Source: Zea mays (Eukaryota; Streptophyta; Magnoliopsida; Poales; Poaceae). From it: 64,000 bases of DNA. The stretch covers positions 1-64,000 of the forward strand of contig NW_023366895.1 of assembly GCF_902167145.1 (NCBI RefSeq), written 5' to 3'. This document shows positions 25,640 to 39,600 of this stretch, piece by piece (positions within the stretch are counted from its first letter, which is position 1; the number at the start of each line of letters is the position of its first letter). A program made the translations under genes and the position numbers. The notes under the pieces were generated by a model. It was not told the origin of the DNA and searched no databases. It saw only the letters and a program-made list of their open reading frames with translations.

Positions 25640-28600
25640 AGATCACATTCTTGGATTTCTGGTGGAGACCATTTCTTGGTCAAAAATCCGTACGTGTTAG
25701 CCTTTGGTATTTTTGAAAATGGTCATTCATGGCTATTTTCGACAAAAATGGGGGTTGTGTGGCCATTGATCATCGACTAGAGGCTCATACACCTCACCCC
25801 ACATATGTTTCCTTGCCATAGATCACATTCTTGGATTTCTGGTGGAGACCATTTCTTGGTCAAAAATCCGTAGGTGTTAGCCTTCGATATTATTGAAAAT
25901 GGTCGTTCATGGCTATTTTCGACAAAAATGGGGGTTGTGTGGCCATTGATCATCGACCAGACGCTCATACACCTCACCCCACATATGTTTCCTTGCCATA
26001 GATCACATTCTTGGATTTCTGGTGGAGACCATTTCTTGGTCTAAAATCCGTAGGTGTTAGCCTCTAGTATTATTGAAAATGGTCGCTCATGGCTATTTTC
26101 AAGGTCGCTCATGGCTATTTTCATAAAAAATAGGGGTTGTGTGGCCATTGATCATCGACCAGAGGCTCATACACCTCACCCCACATATGTTTCCTTGCCA
26201 TAGATCACATTCTTGGATTTCTGGTGGAGACCATTTCTTGGTCAAAAATCCGTAGGTGTTAGCCTTCGGTATTATTGTAAATGGTCATTCATGGCTATTT
26301 TCGACAAAAATGGGGGTTGTGTGGCCATTGATCATCGACCAGAGGCTCATTCACCTCACCCCACATATGTTTCCTTGCCATAGATCACATTCTTGGATTT
26401 CTGGTGGAGACCATTTCTTGGTCAAAAATCCGTAGGTGTTAGCCTTCAGTGTCATTGAAAATGGTCGTTCATGGCTATTTTCGACAAAAATTAGGGTTGT
26501 GTGGCCATTGATCGTCGACCAGAGGCTCATACACCTCACCCCACATATGTTTCCTTGCCATAGATCACATTTTTGGATTTCTGGTGGAGACCATTTCTTG
26601 GGCAAAAATCCGTAGGTGTTAGCCTTTGGTATTTTTGAAAATGGTCATTCATGGCTATTTTCGACAAAAATGGGGGTTGTGTGGCCATTGATTTTCGACC
26701 AGAGGCTCATAAACCTCACCCCACATATGTTTCCTTGCCATAGATTACATTCTTGGATTTATGGTGGAGACCATTTCTTGGTCAAAAATCCGTAGGTGTT
26801 AGCCTTCAGTGTCATTGAAAATGGTCGTTCATGGCTATTTTCATAAAAAAATGGGGGTTGTGTGGCCATTGATCATCGACCAGAGGCTCATACACCTCAC
26901 CCCACATATGTTTCCTTGTCGTAGATCACATTCTTGGATTTCTGGTGGAGACCATTTCTTGGTCAAAAATCCGTAGGTGTTAGCCTTCGATATTATTGAA
27001 AATGGTCGTTCATGGCTATTTTCGACAAAAATGGGGGTTGTGTGGCCATTGATCTTCGACCAGAGGCTCATACATCTCACTACACATATGTTTCCTTGCC
27101 ATAGATCACATTCTTGGATTTATTGTGGAGACCATTTCTTGGTCAAAAATCCGTAGGTGTTAGCCTTCAGTGTCATTGAAAATGGTCGTTCATGGCTATT
27201 TTCGACAAAAATTAGGGTTGTGTGGCCATTGATCGTCGACCAGAGGCTCATACACCTCACCCCACATATGTTTCCTTGCCAAAGATCACATTCTTGGATT
27301 TCTGGTGGAGACCATTTCTTGGGCAAAAATCCATAGGTGTTAGCCTTTGGTATTTTTGAAAATGGTCATTCATGGCTATTTTCGACAAAAATGGGGGTTG
27401 TGTGGCCATTGATCTTCGACCAGAGGCTCATAAACCTCACCCCACATATGTTTCCTTGCCATAGATTACATTCTTGGATTTATGGTGGAGACCATTTCTT
27501 GGTCAAAATACGTAGGTGTTAGCCTTCAGTGTCATCGAAAATGGTCGTTCATGGCTATTTTCATAAAAAATGGGGGTTGTGTGGCCATTGATCATCGACC
27601 AGAGGCTCGTACACCTCACCCCACATATGTTTCCTTGCCATAGATCACATTCTTGGATTTCTGGTGGAGACCATTTCTTGGTCAAAAATCCGTAGGTGTT
27701 AGCCTTCGGTATTATTGAAAATGGTCGTTCATGGCTATTTTCGACAAAAATGGGGGTTGTGTGGCCATTGATCATCGACCAGACGCTCATACACCTCACC
27801 CCACATATGTTTCCTTGCCATAGATCACATTCTTGGATTTCTGGTGGAGACCATTTCTTGGTCAAAAATCCGTAGGTGTTAGCCTCTAGTATTATTGAAA
27901 ATGGTCGCTCATGGCTATTTTCAAGGTCGCTCATGGCTATTTTCATAAAAAATTGGGGTTGTGTGGCCATTTATCATCGACTAGAGGCTCATAAATCTCA
28001 CCCCACATATGTTTCCTTGCCATAGATCACATTCTTGGATTTCTGGTGGAGACCATTTCTTGGTCAAAAATCCGTAGGTGTTAGCCTTCGGTATTATTGA
28101 AAATGGTCGTTCATGGCTATTTTCGACAAAAATGGGGGTTGTGTGGCCATTGATCATCGACCAGACGCTCATACACCTCACCCCACATATGTTTCCTTGC
28201 CATAGATCACATTCTTGGATTTCTGGTGGAGACCATTTCTTGGTCAAAAATCCGTACGTGTTAGCCTTTGGTATTTTTGAAAATGGTCATTCATGGCTAT
28301 TTTCGACAAAAATGGGGGTTGTGTGGCCATTGATCATCGACTAGAGGCTCATACACCTCACCCCACATATGTTTCCTTGCCATAGATCACATTCTTGGAT
28401 TTCTGGTGGAGACTATTTCTTGGTCAAAAATCCGTAGGTGTTAGCCTTCGATATTATTGAAAATGGTCGTTCATGGCTATTTTCGACAAAAATGGGGGTT
28501 GTGTGGCCATTGATCATCGACCAGACGCTCATACACCTCACCCCACATATGTTTCCTTGCCATAGATCACATTCTTGGATTTCTGGTGGAGACCATTTCT

Positions 28601-30767
28601 TGGTCTAAAATCCGTAGGTGTTAGCCTCTAGTATTATTGAAAATGGTCGCTCATGGCTATTTTCAAGGTCGCTCATGGCTATTTTCATAAAAAATAGGGG
28701 TTGTGTGGCCATTGATCATCGACCAGAGGCTCATACACCTCACCCCACATATGTTTCCTTGCCATAGATCACATTCTTGGATTTCTGGTGGAGACCATTT
28801 CTTGGTCAAAAATCCGTAGGTGTTAGCCTTCGGTATTATTGTAAATGGTCATTCATGGCTATTTTCGACAAAAATGGGGGTTGTGTGGCCATTGATCATC
28901 GACCAGAGGCTCATTCACCTCACCCCACATATGTTTCCTTGCCATAGATCACATTCTTGGATTTCTGGTGGAGACCATTTCTTGGTCAAAAATCCGTAGG
29001 TGTTAGCCTTCAGTGTCATTGAAAATGGTCGTTCATGGCTATTTTCGACAAAAATTAGGGTTGTGTGGCCATTGATCGTCGACCAGAGGCTCATACACCT
29101 CACCCCACATATGTTTCCTTGCCATAGATCACATTTTTGGATTTCTGGTGGAGACCATTTCTTGGGCAAAAATCCGTAGGTGTTAGCCTTTGGTATTTTT
29201 GAAAATGGTCATTCATGGCTATTTTCGACAAAAATGGGGGTTGTGTGGCCATTGATTTTCGACCAGAGGCTCATAAACCTCACCCCACATATGTTTCCTT
29301 GCCATAGATTACATTCTTGGATTTATGGTGGAGACCATTTCTTGGTCAAAAATCCGTAGGTGTTAGCCTTCAGTGTCATTGAAAATGGTCGTTCATGGCT
29401 ATTTTCATAAAAAAATGGGGGTTGTGTGGCCATTGATCATCGACCAGAGGCTCATACACCTCACCCCACATATGTTTCCTTGTCGTAGATCACATTCTTG
29501 GATTTCTGGTGGAGACCATTTCTTGGTCAAAAATCCGTAGGTGTTAGCCTTCGATATTATTGAAAATGGTCGTTCATGGCTATTTTCGACAAAAATGGGG
29601 GTTGTGTGGCCATTGATCTTCGACCAGAGGCTCATACATCTCACTACACATATGTTTCCTTGCCATAGATCACATTCTTGGATTTATTGTGGAGACCATT
29701 TCTTGGTCAAAAATCCGTAGGTGTTAGCCTTCAGTGTCATTGAAAATGGTCGTTCATGGCTATTTTCGACAAAAATTAGGGTTGTGTGGCCATTGATCGT
29801 CGACCAGAGGCTCATACACCTCACCCCACATATGTTTCCTTGCCAAAGATCACATTCTTGGATTTCTGGTGGAGACCATTTCTTGGGCAAAAATCCATAG
29901 GTGTTAGCCTTTGGTATTTTTGAAAATGGTCATTCATGGCTATTTTCGACAAAAATGGGGGTTGTGTGGCCATTGATCTTCGACCAGAGGCTCATAAACC
30001 TCACCCCACATATGTTTCCTTGCCATAGATTACATTCTTGGATTTATGGTGGAGACCATTTCTTGGTCAAAATACGTAGGTGTTAGCCTTCAGTGTCATC
30101 GAAAATGGTCGTTCATGGCTATTTTCATAAAAAATGGGGGTTGTGTGGCCATTGATCATCGACCAGAGGCTCGTACACCTCACCCCACATATGTTTCCTT
30201 GCCATAGATCACATTCTTGGATTTCTGGTGGAGACCATTTCTTGGTCAAAAATCCGTAGGTGTTAGCCTTCGGTATTATTGAAAATGGTCGTTCATGGCT
30301 ATTTTCGACAAAAATGGGGGTTGTGTGGCCATTGATCATCGACCAGACGCTCATACACCTCACCCCACATATGTTTCCTTGCCATAGATCACATTCTTGG
30401 ATTTCTGGTGGAGACCATTTCTTGGTCAAAAATCCGTAGGTGTTAGCCTCTAGTATTATTGAAAATGGTCGCTCATGGCTATTTTCAAGGTCGCTCATGG
30501 CTATTTTCATAAAAAATTGGGGTTGTGTGGCCATTTATCATCGACTAGAGGCTCATAAATCTCACCCCACATATGTTTCCTTGCCATAGATCACATTCTT
30601 GGATTTCTGGTGGAGACCATTTCTTGGTCAAAAATCCGTAGGTGTTAGCCTTCGGTATTATTGAAAATGGTCGTTCATGGCTATTTTCGACAAAAATGGG
30701 GGTTGTGTGGCCATTGATCATCGACCAGACGCTCATACACCTCACCCCACATATGTTTCCTTGCCAT
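25640..30767 (-). repeat. recent tandem duplication of knob180, period 2,564 bp
   Basis: About 25640-28203 is followed by a nearly identical copy at about 28204-30767. Landmarks repeat with an exact 2,564-bp offset: 26351/28915, 26841/29405, 27120/29684, 27337/29901 and 27503/30067. Diagnostic private variants are present in both copies, such as GGATTTATTGTGG, GCCAAAGATC and TCAAAATACGTAGG. The only clear difference I noticed is GAGACC against GAGACT near 25850/28414. Each unit holds about 14 monomers. This looks like the youngest large duplication in the window, or possibly an assembly artefact. Confidence 0.9.
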
Positions 30768-31754
30768 AGATCACATTCTTGGATTTCTGGTGGAGACCAT
30801 TTCTTGGTCTAAAATCCGTAGGTGTTAGCCTCTAGTATTATTGAAAATGGTCGCTCATGGCTATTTTCAAGGTCGCTCATGGCTATTTTCATAAAAAATG
30901 GGGGTTGTGTGGCCATTGATCATCGACCACAGGCTCATACACCTCACCCCACATATGTTTCCTTGCCATAGATCACATTCTTGGATTTTTGGTGGAGACC
31001 ATTTCTTGGTCAAAAATCCGTAGGTGTTAGCCTTCGGTATTATTGTAAATGGTCATTCATGGCTATTTTCGACAAAAATGGGGGTTGTGTGGCCATTGAT
31101 CATCGACCAGACGCTCATACAACTCACCCCACATATGTTTCCTTGCCATAGATCACATTCTTGGATTTCTGGTGGAGACCATTTCTTGGTCTAAAATCCG
31201 TAGGTGTTAGCCTCTAGTATTATTGAAAATGGTCGCTCATGGCTATATTCAAGGTCGCTCATGGCTATTTTCATAAAAAAATGGGGGTTGTGTGGCCATT
31301 TATCATCGACTAGAGGCTCATAAACCTCACCCCACATATGTTTCCTTGCCATAGATCACATTCTTGGATTTCTGGTGGAGACCATTTCTTGGTTAAAAAC
31401 TCGTACGTGTTAGCCTTCGGTATTATTGAAAATGGTCATTCATGGCTATTTTCGGCAAAATGGGGGTTGTGTGGCCATTGATCGTCGACCAGAGGCTCGT
31501 ACACCTCACCCCACATATGTTTCCTTGCCATAGATCACATTCTTGGATTTCTGGTGGAGACCATTTCTTGGTCAAAAATCCGTAGGTGTTAGCCTTCGGT
31601 ATTATTGAAAATGGTCGTTCATGGCTATTTTCGACAAAAATGGGGGTTGTGTGGCCATTGATCATCGACCAGACGCTCATACACCTCACCCCACATATGT
31701 TTCCTGGCCATAGATCACATTCTTGGATTTCTGGTGGAGACCATTTCTTGGTCA

Positions 31755-34700
31755 AAAATCCGTACGTGTTAGCCTTTGGTATTTTTGAAAATGGTCATTC
31801 ATGGCTATTTTCGACAAAAATGGGGGTTGTGTGGCCATTGATCATCGACTAGAGGCTCATACACCTCACCCCACATATGTTTCCTTGCCATAGATCACAT
31901 TCTTGGATTTCTGGTGAAGACCATTTCTTGGTCAAAAATCCGTAGGTCTTAGCCTCTAGTATTATTGAAAATGGTCGCTCATGGCTATTTTCATAAAAAA
32001 TGGGGGTTGTGTGGCCATTTATCATCGACTAGAGGCTCATAAACCTCACCCCACATATGTTTCCTTGCCATAGATCACATTCTTGGATTTCTGGTGGAGA
32101 CCATTTCTTGGTTAAAAACTCGTACGTGTTAGCCTTCGGTATTATTGAAAATGGTCGTTCATGGCTATTTTCGGCAAAATGGGGGTTGTGTGGCCATTGA
32201 TCATCGACCAGAGGCTCGTACACCTCACCCCACATATGTTTCCTTGCCATAGATCACATTCTTGGATTTCTGGTGGAGACCATTTCTTGGTCAAAAATCC
32301 GTAGGTGTTAGCCTTCGGTATTATTGTAAATGGTCATTCATGGCTATTTTCGACAAAAATGGGGGTTGTGTGGCCATTGATCATCGACCAGAGGCTCATA
32401 CACCTCACCCCACATATGTTTCCTTGTCGTAGATCACATTCTTGGATTTCTGGTGGAGACCATTTCTTGGTCTAAAATCCGTAGGTGTTAGCCTCTAGTA
32501 TTATTGAAAATGGTCGCTCATGGCTATTTTCAAGGTCGCTCATGGCTATTTTCATAAAAAATGGGGGTTGTGTGGCCATTTATCATCGACTAGAGGCTCA
32601 TAAACCTCACCCCACATATGTTTCCTTGCCATAGATTACATTCTTGGATTTCTGGTGGAAACCACTTCTTGGTTAAAAACTCGTACGTGTTAGCCTTCGG
32701 TATTATTGAAAATGGTCATTCATGGCTATTTTCGGCAAAATGGGGGTTGTGTGGCCATTGATCATCGACCAGAGGCTCGTACACCTCACCCCACATATGT
32801 TTCCTTGCCATAGATCACATTCTTGGATTTCTGGTGGAGACCATTTCTTGGTTAAAAATCCGTACGTGTTAGCCTTTGGTATTTTTGAAAATGGTCATTC
32901 ATGGCTATTTTCGACAAAAATGGGGGTTGTGTGGCCATTGATCATCGACTAGAGGCTCATACACCTCACCCCACATATGTTTCCTTGCCATAGATCACAT
33001 TCTTGGATTTCTGGTGGAGACCATTTCTTGGTCAAAAATCCGTAGGTCTTAGCCTCTAGTATTATTGAAAATGGTCGCTCATGGCTATTTTCATAAAAAA
33101 TGGGGGTTGTGTGGCCATTTATCATCGACTAGAGGCTCATAAACCTCACCCCACATATGTTTCCTTGCCATAGATCACATTCTTGGATTTCTGGTGGAGA
33201 CCATTTCTTGGTTAAAAACTCGTACGTGTTAGCCTTCGGTATTATTGAAAATGGTCGTTCATGGCTATTTTCGGCAAAATGGGGGTTGTGTGGCCATTGA
33301 TCATCGACTAGAGGCTCGTACACCTCACCCCACATATGTTTCCTTGCCATAGATCACATTCTTGGATTTCTGGTGGAGACCATTTCTTGGTCAAAAATCC
33401 GTAGGTGTTAGCCTTCGGTATTATTGTAAATGGTCATTCATGGCTATTTTCGACAAAAATGGGGGTTGTGTGGCCATTGATCATCGACCAGAGGCTCATA
33501 CACCTCACCCCACATATGTTTCCTTGTCGTAGATCACATTCTTGGATTTCTGGTGGAGACCATTTCTTGGTCTAAAATCCGTAGGTGTTAGCCTCTAGTA
33601 TTATTGAAAATGGTCGCTCATGGCTATTTTCAAGGTCGCTCATGGCTATTTTCATAAAAAATGGGGGTTGTGTGGCCATTTATCATCGACTAGAGGCTCA
33701 TAAACCTCACCCCACATATGTTTCCTTGCCATAGATTACATTCTTGGATTTCTGGTGGAAACCACTTCTTGGTTAAAAACTCGTACGTGTTAGCCTTCGG
33801 TATTATTGAAAATGGTCATTCATGGCTATTTTCGGCAAAATGGGGGTTGTGTGGCCATTGATCATCGACCAGAGGCTCGTACACCTCACCCCACATATGT
33901 TTCCTTGCCATAGATCACATTCTTGGATTTCTGGTGGAGACCATTTCTTGGTTAAAAATCCGTACGTGTTAGCCTTTGGTATTTTTGAAAATGGTCATTC
34001 ATGGCTATTTTCGACAAAAATGGGGGTTGTGTGGCCATTGATCATCGACTAGAGGCTCATACACCTCACCCCACATATGTTTCCTTGCCATAGATCACAT
34101 TCTTGGATTTCTGGTGGAGACCATTTCTTGGTCAAAAATCCGTAGGTCTTAGCCTCTAGTATTATTGAAAATGGTCGCTCATGGCTATTTTCATAAAAAA
34201 TGGGGGTTGTGTGGCCATTTATCATCGACTAGAGGCTCATAAACCTCACCCCACATATGTTTCCTTGCCATAGATCACATTCTTGGATTTCTGGTGGAGA
34301 CCATTTCTTGGTTAAAAACTCGTACGTGTTAGCCTTCGGTATTATTGAAAATGGTCGTTCATGGCTATTTTCGGCAAAATGGGGGTTGTGTGGCCATTGA
34401 TCATCGACCAGAGGCTCGTACACCTCACCCCACATATGTTTCCTTGCCATAGATCACATTCTTGGATTTCTGGTGGAGACCATTTCTTGGTCAAAAATCC
34501 GTAGGTGTTAGCCTTCGGTATTATTGTAAATGGTCATTCATGGCTATTTTCGACAAAATGGGGGTTGTGTGGCCATTGATCATCGACCAGAGGCTCATAC
34601 ACCTCACCCCACATATGTTTCCTTGTCGTAGATCACATTCTTGGATTTCTGGTGGAGACCATTTCTTGGTCTAAAATCCGTAGGTGTTAGCCTCTAGTAT

Positions 34701-34955
34701 TATTGAAAATGGTCGCTCATGGCTATTTTCAAGGTCGCTCATGGCTATTTTCATAAAAATGGGGGTTGTGTGGCCATTTATCATCGACTAGAGGCTCATA
34801 AACCTCACCCCACATATGTTTCCTTGCCATAGATTACATTCTTGGATTTCTGGTGGAAACCACTTCTTGGTTAAAAACTCGTACGTGTTAGCCTTCGGTA
34901 TTATTGAAAATGGTCATTCATGGCTATTTTCGGCAAAATGGGGGTTGTGTGGACA
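31755..34955 (-). repeat. ~1,100-bp higher-order unit, about three tandem copies
   Basis: Landmarks recur every 1,100 bp: 32029/33129/34229 and 32722/33822, with the next at 34920 after two 1-bp losses. Private variants such as GAAACCACTTCTTGG occur in all three copies (near 32660, 33760 and 34860). Each unit holds about six monomers, including one ~202-bp subtype. Boundaries are approximate; the first copy differs slightly at its start. Confidence 0.88.
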
Positions 34956-36521
34956 TTGATCGTCGACCAGAGGCTCATACAACTCACCCCACATATGTTT
35001 CCTTGTCGTAGGTCACATTCTTGGATTTCTGGTGGAGACCATTTCTTGGTCAAAAATCCATACGTGTTAGCCTTTGGTATTTTTGAAAATGGTCATTCAT
35101 GGCTATTTTCGACAAAAATGGGGGTTGTGTGGCCATTGATCATCGACTAGAGGCTCATACACCTGACCCCACATATGTTTCCTTGCCATAGATCACATTC
35201 TTGGATTTCTGGTGGAGACCATTTCTTGGTCAAAAATCCGTACGTGTTAGCCTTCGGTATTATTGAAAATGGTCGTTCATGGCTATTTTGGACAAAAATG
35301 GGGGTTGTGTGGCCATTGATCATCGACCAGACGCTCATACACCTCACCCCACATATGTTTCCTTGCCATAGATCACATTCTTGGATTTCTGGTGGAGACC
35401 ATTTCTTGGTTAAAAACTCGTACGTATTAGCCTTCGGTATTATTGAAAATGGTCATTCATGGCTATTTTCGGCAAAATGGGGGTTGTGTGGCCATTGATC
35501 ATCGACCAGAGGCTCGTACACCTCACCCCACATATGTTTCCTTGTCATAGATCACATTCTTGGATTTCTGGTGGAGACCATTTCTTGGGCAAAAATCCGA
35601 ATGTGTTAGCCTTTGGTATTTTTGAAAATGGTCATTCATGGCTATTTTCGACAAAAATGGGGGTTGTGTGGCCATTGATCATCGACTAGAGGCTCATACA
35701 CCTCACCCCACATATGTTTCCTTGCCATAGATCACATTCTTGGATTTCTGGTGGAGACCATTTCTTGGTCAAAAATCCGTAGGTGTTAGCCTTCAGTGTC
35801 ATTGAAAATGGTCGTTCATGGCTATTTTCGACAAAAATTAGGGTTGTGTGGCCATTGATCGTCGACCAGAGGCTCATCAACCTCACCCCACATATGTTTC
35901 CTTGCCATAGATCACATTCTTGGATTTCTGGTGGAGACCATTTCTTGGTCAAAAACTCGTACGTGTTAGCCTTCGGTATTATTGAAAATGGTCGTTCATG
36001 GCTATTTTCAGCAAAATGGGGGTTCTGTGGCCATTGATCATCGACCAGAGGCTCGTACACCTCACCCCACATATGTTTCCTTGCCATAGATCACATTCTT
36101 GGATTTCTGGTGGAGACCATTTCTTGGTCAAAAATCCGTAGGTGTTAGCCTTCGGTATTATTGAAAATGGTCGTTCATGGCTATTTTCGGCAAAATGGGG
36201 GTTCTGTGGCCATTGATCATCGACCAGAGGCTTGTACACCTCACCCCACATATGTTTCCTTGCCATAGATCACATTCTTGGATTTCTGGTGGAGACCATT
36301 TCTTGGTCAAAAATCCGTAGGTGTTAGCCTTCGGTATTATTGAAAATGGTCATTCATGGCTATTTTCGGCAAAATGGGGGTTGTGTGGCCATTGATCGTC
36401 GACTAGAGGCTCATACACCTCACCCCACATATGTTTCCTTGTCGTAGATCACATTCTTGGATTTCTGGTGGAGACCATTTCTTTGTCAAAAATCCGTAGG
36501 TCTTAGCCTCTAGTATTATTG

Positions 36522-36604
36522 AAAATGGTCGCTCATGGCTATTTTCATAAAAAATGGGGGTTGTGTGGCCATTGATCATCGACCAAGCCATGAACGACCA
36601 TTTT
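36522..36604. other. inversion junction 4 (reverse to forward)
   Basis: Reverse satellite ends ATCATCGACCA at 36585 and forward satellite starts AGCCATGAACGACC at 36586. Arms of 19 bp (36522-36540 and 36586-36604) are complementary with one mismatch. The breakpoint differs from junctions 1, 2, 3 and 5. Confidence 0.92.
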
Positions 36605-39600
36605 CAAAAATACCAAAGGCTAACACGTACGGATTTTTGACCAAGAAATGGTCTCCACCAGAAATCCAAGAATGTGATCTATGGCAAGGAAACATATGTG
36701 GGGTGAGGTTTATGAGCCTCTAGTCGATGATAAATGGCCACACAACCCCCATTTTTTATGAAAATAGCCATGAGCGACCATTTTCAATAATACTAGAGGC
36801 TAACACCTACAAATTTTAGACCAAGAAATGGTCTCCACCAAAAATCCAAGAATGTGATCTATGGCAAGGAAACATATGTGGGGTGAGGTGTATGAGCGTC
36901 TGGTCGATGATCAATGGCCACACAACCCCCATTTTTGTCGAAAATAGCCATGAACGACCATTTTCAATAATACCGAAGGCTAACACCTACGGATTTTTGA
37001 TCAAGAAATGGTCTCCACCAGAAATCCAAGAATGTGATCTATGGCAAGGAAACATATGTGGGGTGAGGTGTATGAGCCTCTGGTCGATGATCAATGGCCA
37101 CACAACCCCCATTTTTGTCGAAAATAGCCATGAACGACCATTTTCAATAATATCGAAGGCTAACACCTACGGATTTTTGACCAAGAAATGGTCTCCACCA
37201 GAAATCCAAGAATGTGATCTATGGCAAGGAAACATATGTGGGGTGAGGTGTATGAGCCTCTGGTCGACGATCAATGGCCACACAACCCTAATTTTTGTCG
37301 AAAATAGCCATGAACGACCATTTTCAATAATACCGAAGGCTAACACGTACGAGTTTTTAACCAAGAAATGGTTTCCACCAGAAATCCAAGAATGTAATCT
37401 ATGGCAAGGAAACATATGTGGGGTGACGTGTATGAGCCTCTGGTCGACGATCAATGGCCACACAACCCTAATTTTTGTCGAAAATAGCCATGAACGACCA
37501 TTTTCAATGACACTGAAGGCTAACACCTACGGATTTTTGACCAAGAAATGGTCTCCACCATAAATCCAAGAATGTAATCTATGGCAAGGAAACATATGTG
37601 GGGTGAGGTTTATGAGCCTCTAGTCGAAGATCAATGGCCACACAACCCCCATTTTTGTCGAAAATAGCCATGAATGACCATTTTCAAAAATACCAAAGGC
37701 TAACACCTACGGATTTTTGCCCAAGAAATGGTCTCCACCAGAAATCCAAGAATGTGATCTATGGCAAGGAAACATATGTGGGGTGAGGTGTATGAGCCTC
37801 TGGTCAACGATCAATGGCCACACAACCCTAATTTTTGTCGAAAATAGCCATGAACGACCATTTTCAATGACACTGAAGGCTAACACCTACGGATTTTTGA
37901 CCAAGAAATGGTCTCCACCATAAATCCAAGAATGTGATCTATGGCAAGGAAACATATGTGTAGTGAGGTGTATGAGCCTTTGGTCGAAGATCAATGGCCA
38001 CACAACCCCCATTTTTGTCGAAAATAGCCATGAATGACCATTTACAATAATACCGAAGGCTAACACCTACGGATTTTTGACCAAGAAATGGTCTCCACCA
38101 GAAATCCAAGAATGTGATCTATGGCAAGGAAACATATGTGGGGTGAGGTGTACGAGCCTCTGGTCGATCATCAATGGCCACACAACCCCCATTTTTGTCG
38201 AAAATAGCCATGAACGACCATTTTCAATGACACTGAAGGCTATCACCTACGGATTTTTGACCAAGAAATGGTCTCCACCAGAAATCCAAGAATGTGATCT
38301 ATGGCAAGGAAACATATGTGGGGTGAGGTGTACGAGCCTCTGGTCGATGATCAATGGCCACACAACCCCCATTTTGCCGAAAATAGCCATGAACGACCAT
38401 TTTCAATAATACCGAAGGCTAACACGTACGAGTATTTAACCAAGAAATGGTCTCCACCAGAAATCCAAGAATGTGATCTATGGCAAGGAAACATATGTGG
38501 GGTGAGGTTTATGAGCCTCTAGTCGATGATAAATGGCCACACAACCCCCATTTTTTATGAAAATAGCCATGAGCGACCTTGAAAATAGCCATGAGCGACC
38601 ATTTTCAATAATACTAGAGGCTAACACCTACGGATTTTAGGCCAAGAAATGGTCTCCACCAGAAATCCAAGAATGTGATCTACGACAAGGAAACATATGT
38701 GGGGTGAGGTGTATGAGCCTCTGGTCGACGATCAATGGCCACACAACCCCCATTTTGCCGAAAATAGCCATGAACGACCATTTTCAATAATACCGAAGGC
38801 TAACACGTACGAGTTTTTGACCAAGAAATGGTCTCCACCAAAAATCCAAGAATGTGATCTATGGCAAGGAGACATATGTGGGGTGAGATTTATGAGCCTC
38901 TAGTCGATGATAAATGGCCACACAACCCGCATTTTGCTGAAAATAGCCATCAATGACCATTTTCAATAATACCGAAGGCTAACACCTACGGATTTTTGAC
39001 CAAGAAATGGTCTCCACCAGAAATCCAAGAATGTGATCTATGGCAAGGAAACATATGTGGGGTGAGGTGTATGAGCCTCTTGTCGACGATCAATGGCCAC
39101 ACAACCCTAATTTTTGTCGAAAATAGCCATGAACGACCATTTTCAATGACACTGAAGGCTAACACCTACGAATTTTTGACCAAGAAATGGTCTCCACCAT
39201 AAATCCAAGAATGTGATCTATGGCAAGGAAACATATGTGGGGTGAGGTGTATGAGCGTCTGGTCGATGATCAATGGCCACACAACCCCCATTTTGGTCTA
39301 AAATAGCCATGAACGACCATTTTCAATAATATCGAAGGCTAACACCTACGGATTTTTGACCAAGAAATGGTCTCCACCAGAAATCCAAGAATGTGATCTA
39401 CGACAAGGAAACATATGTGGGGTGAGGTGTATGAGCCTCTGGTCGACGATCAAAGGCCACACAACCCCCATTTTTGTCGAAAATAGCCATGAATGACCAT
39501 TTTCAAAAATACCAAAGGCTAACACGTACGGATTTTTGACCAAGAAATGGTCTCCACCAGAAATCCAAGAATGTGATCTATGGCAAGGAAACATATGTGG

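Larger units (their letters stand above)
20909..36585 (-). repeat. knob180 satellite array, block 4 (reverse)
   Basis: The longest single-orientation block (15.7 kb, about 86 monomers). It carries two clear recent amplifications: a 2,564-bp tandem duplication and a ~1,100-bp unit in about three copies. It also holds a strongly truncated monomer near 23805. Monomer subtypes match the other blocks. No gene is present. Confidence 0.96.
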
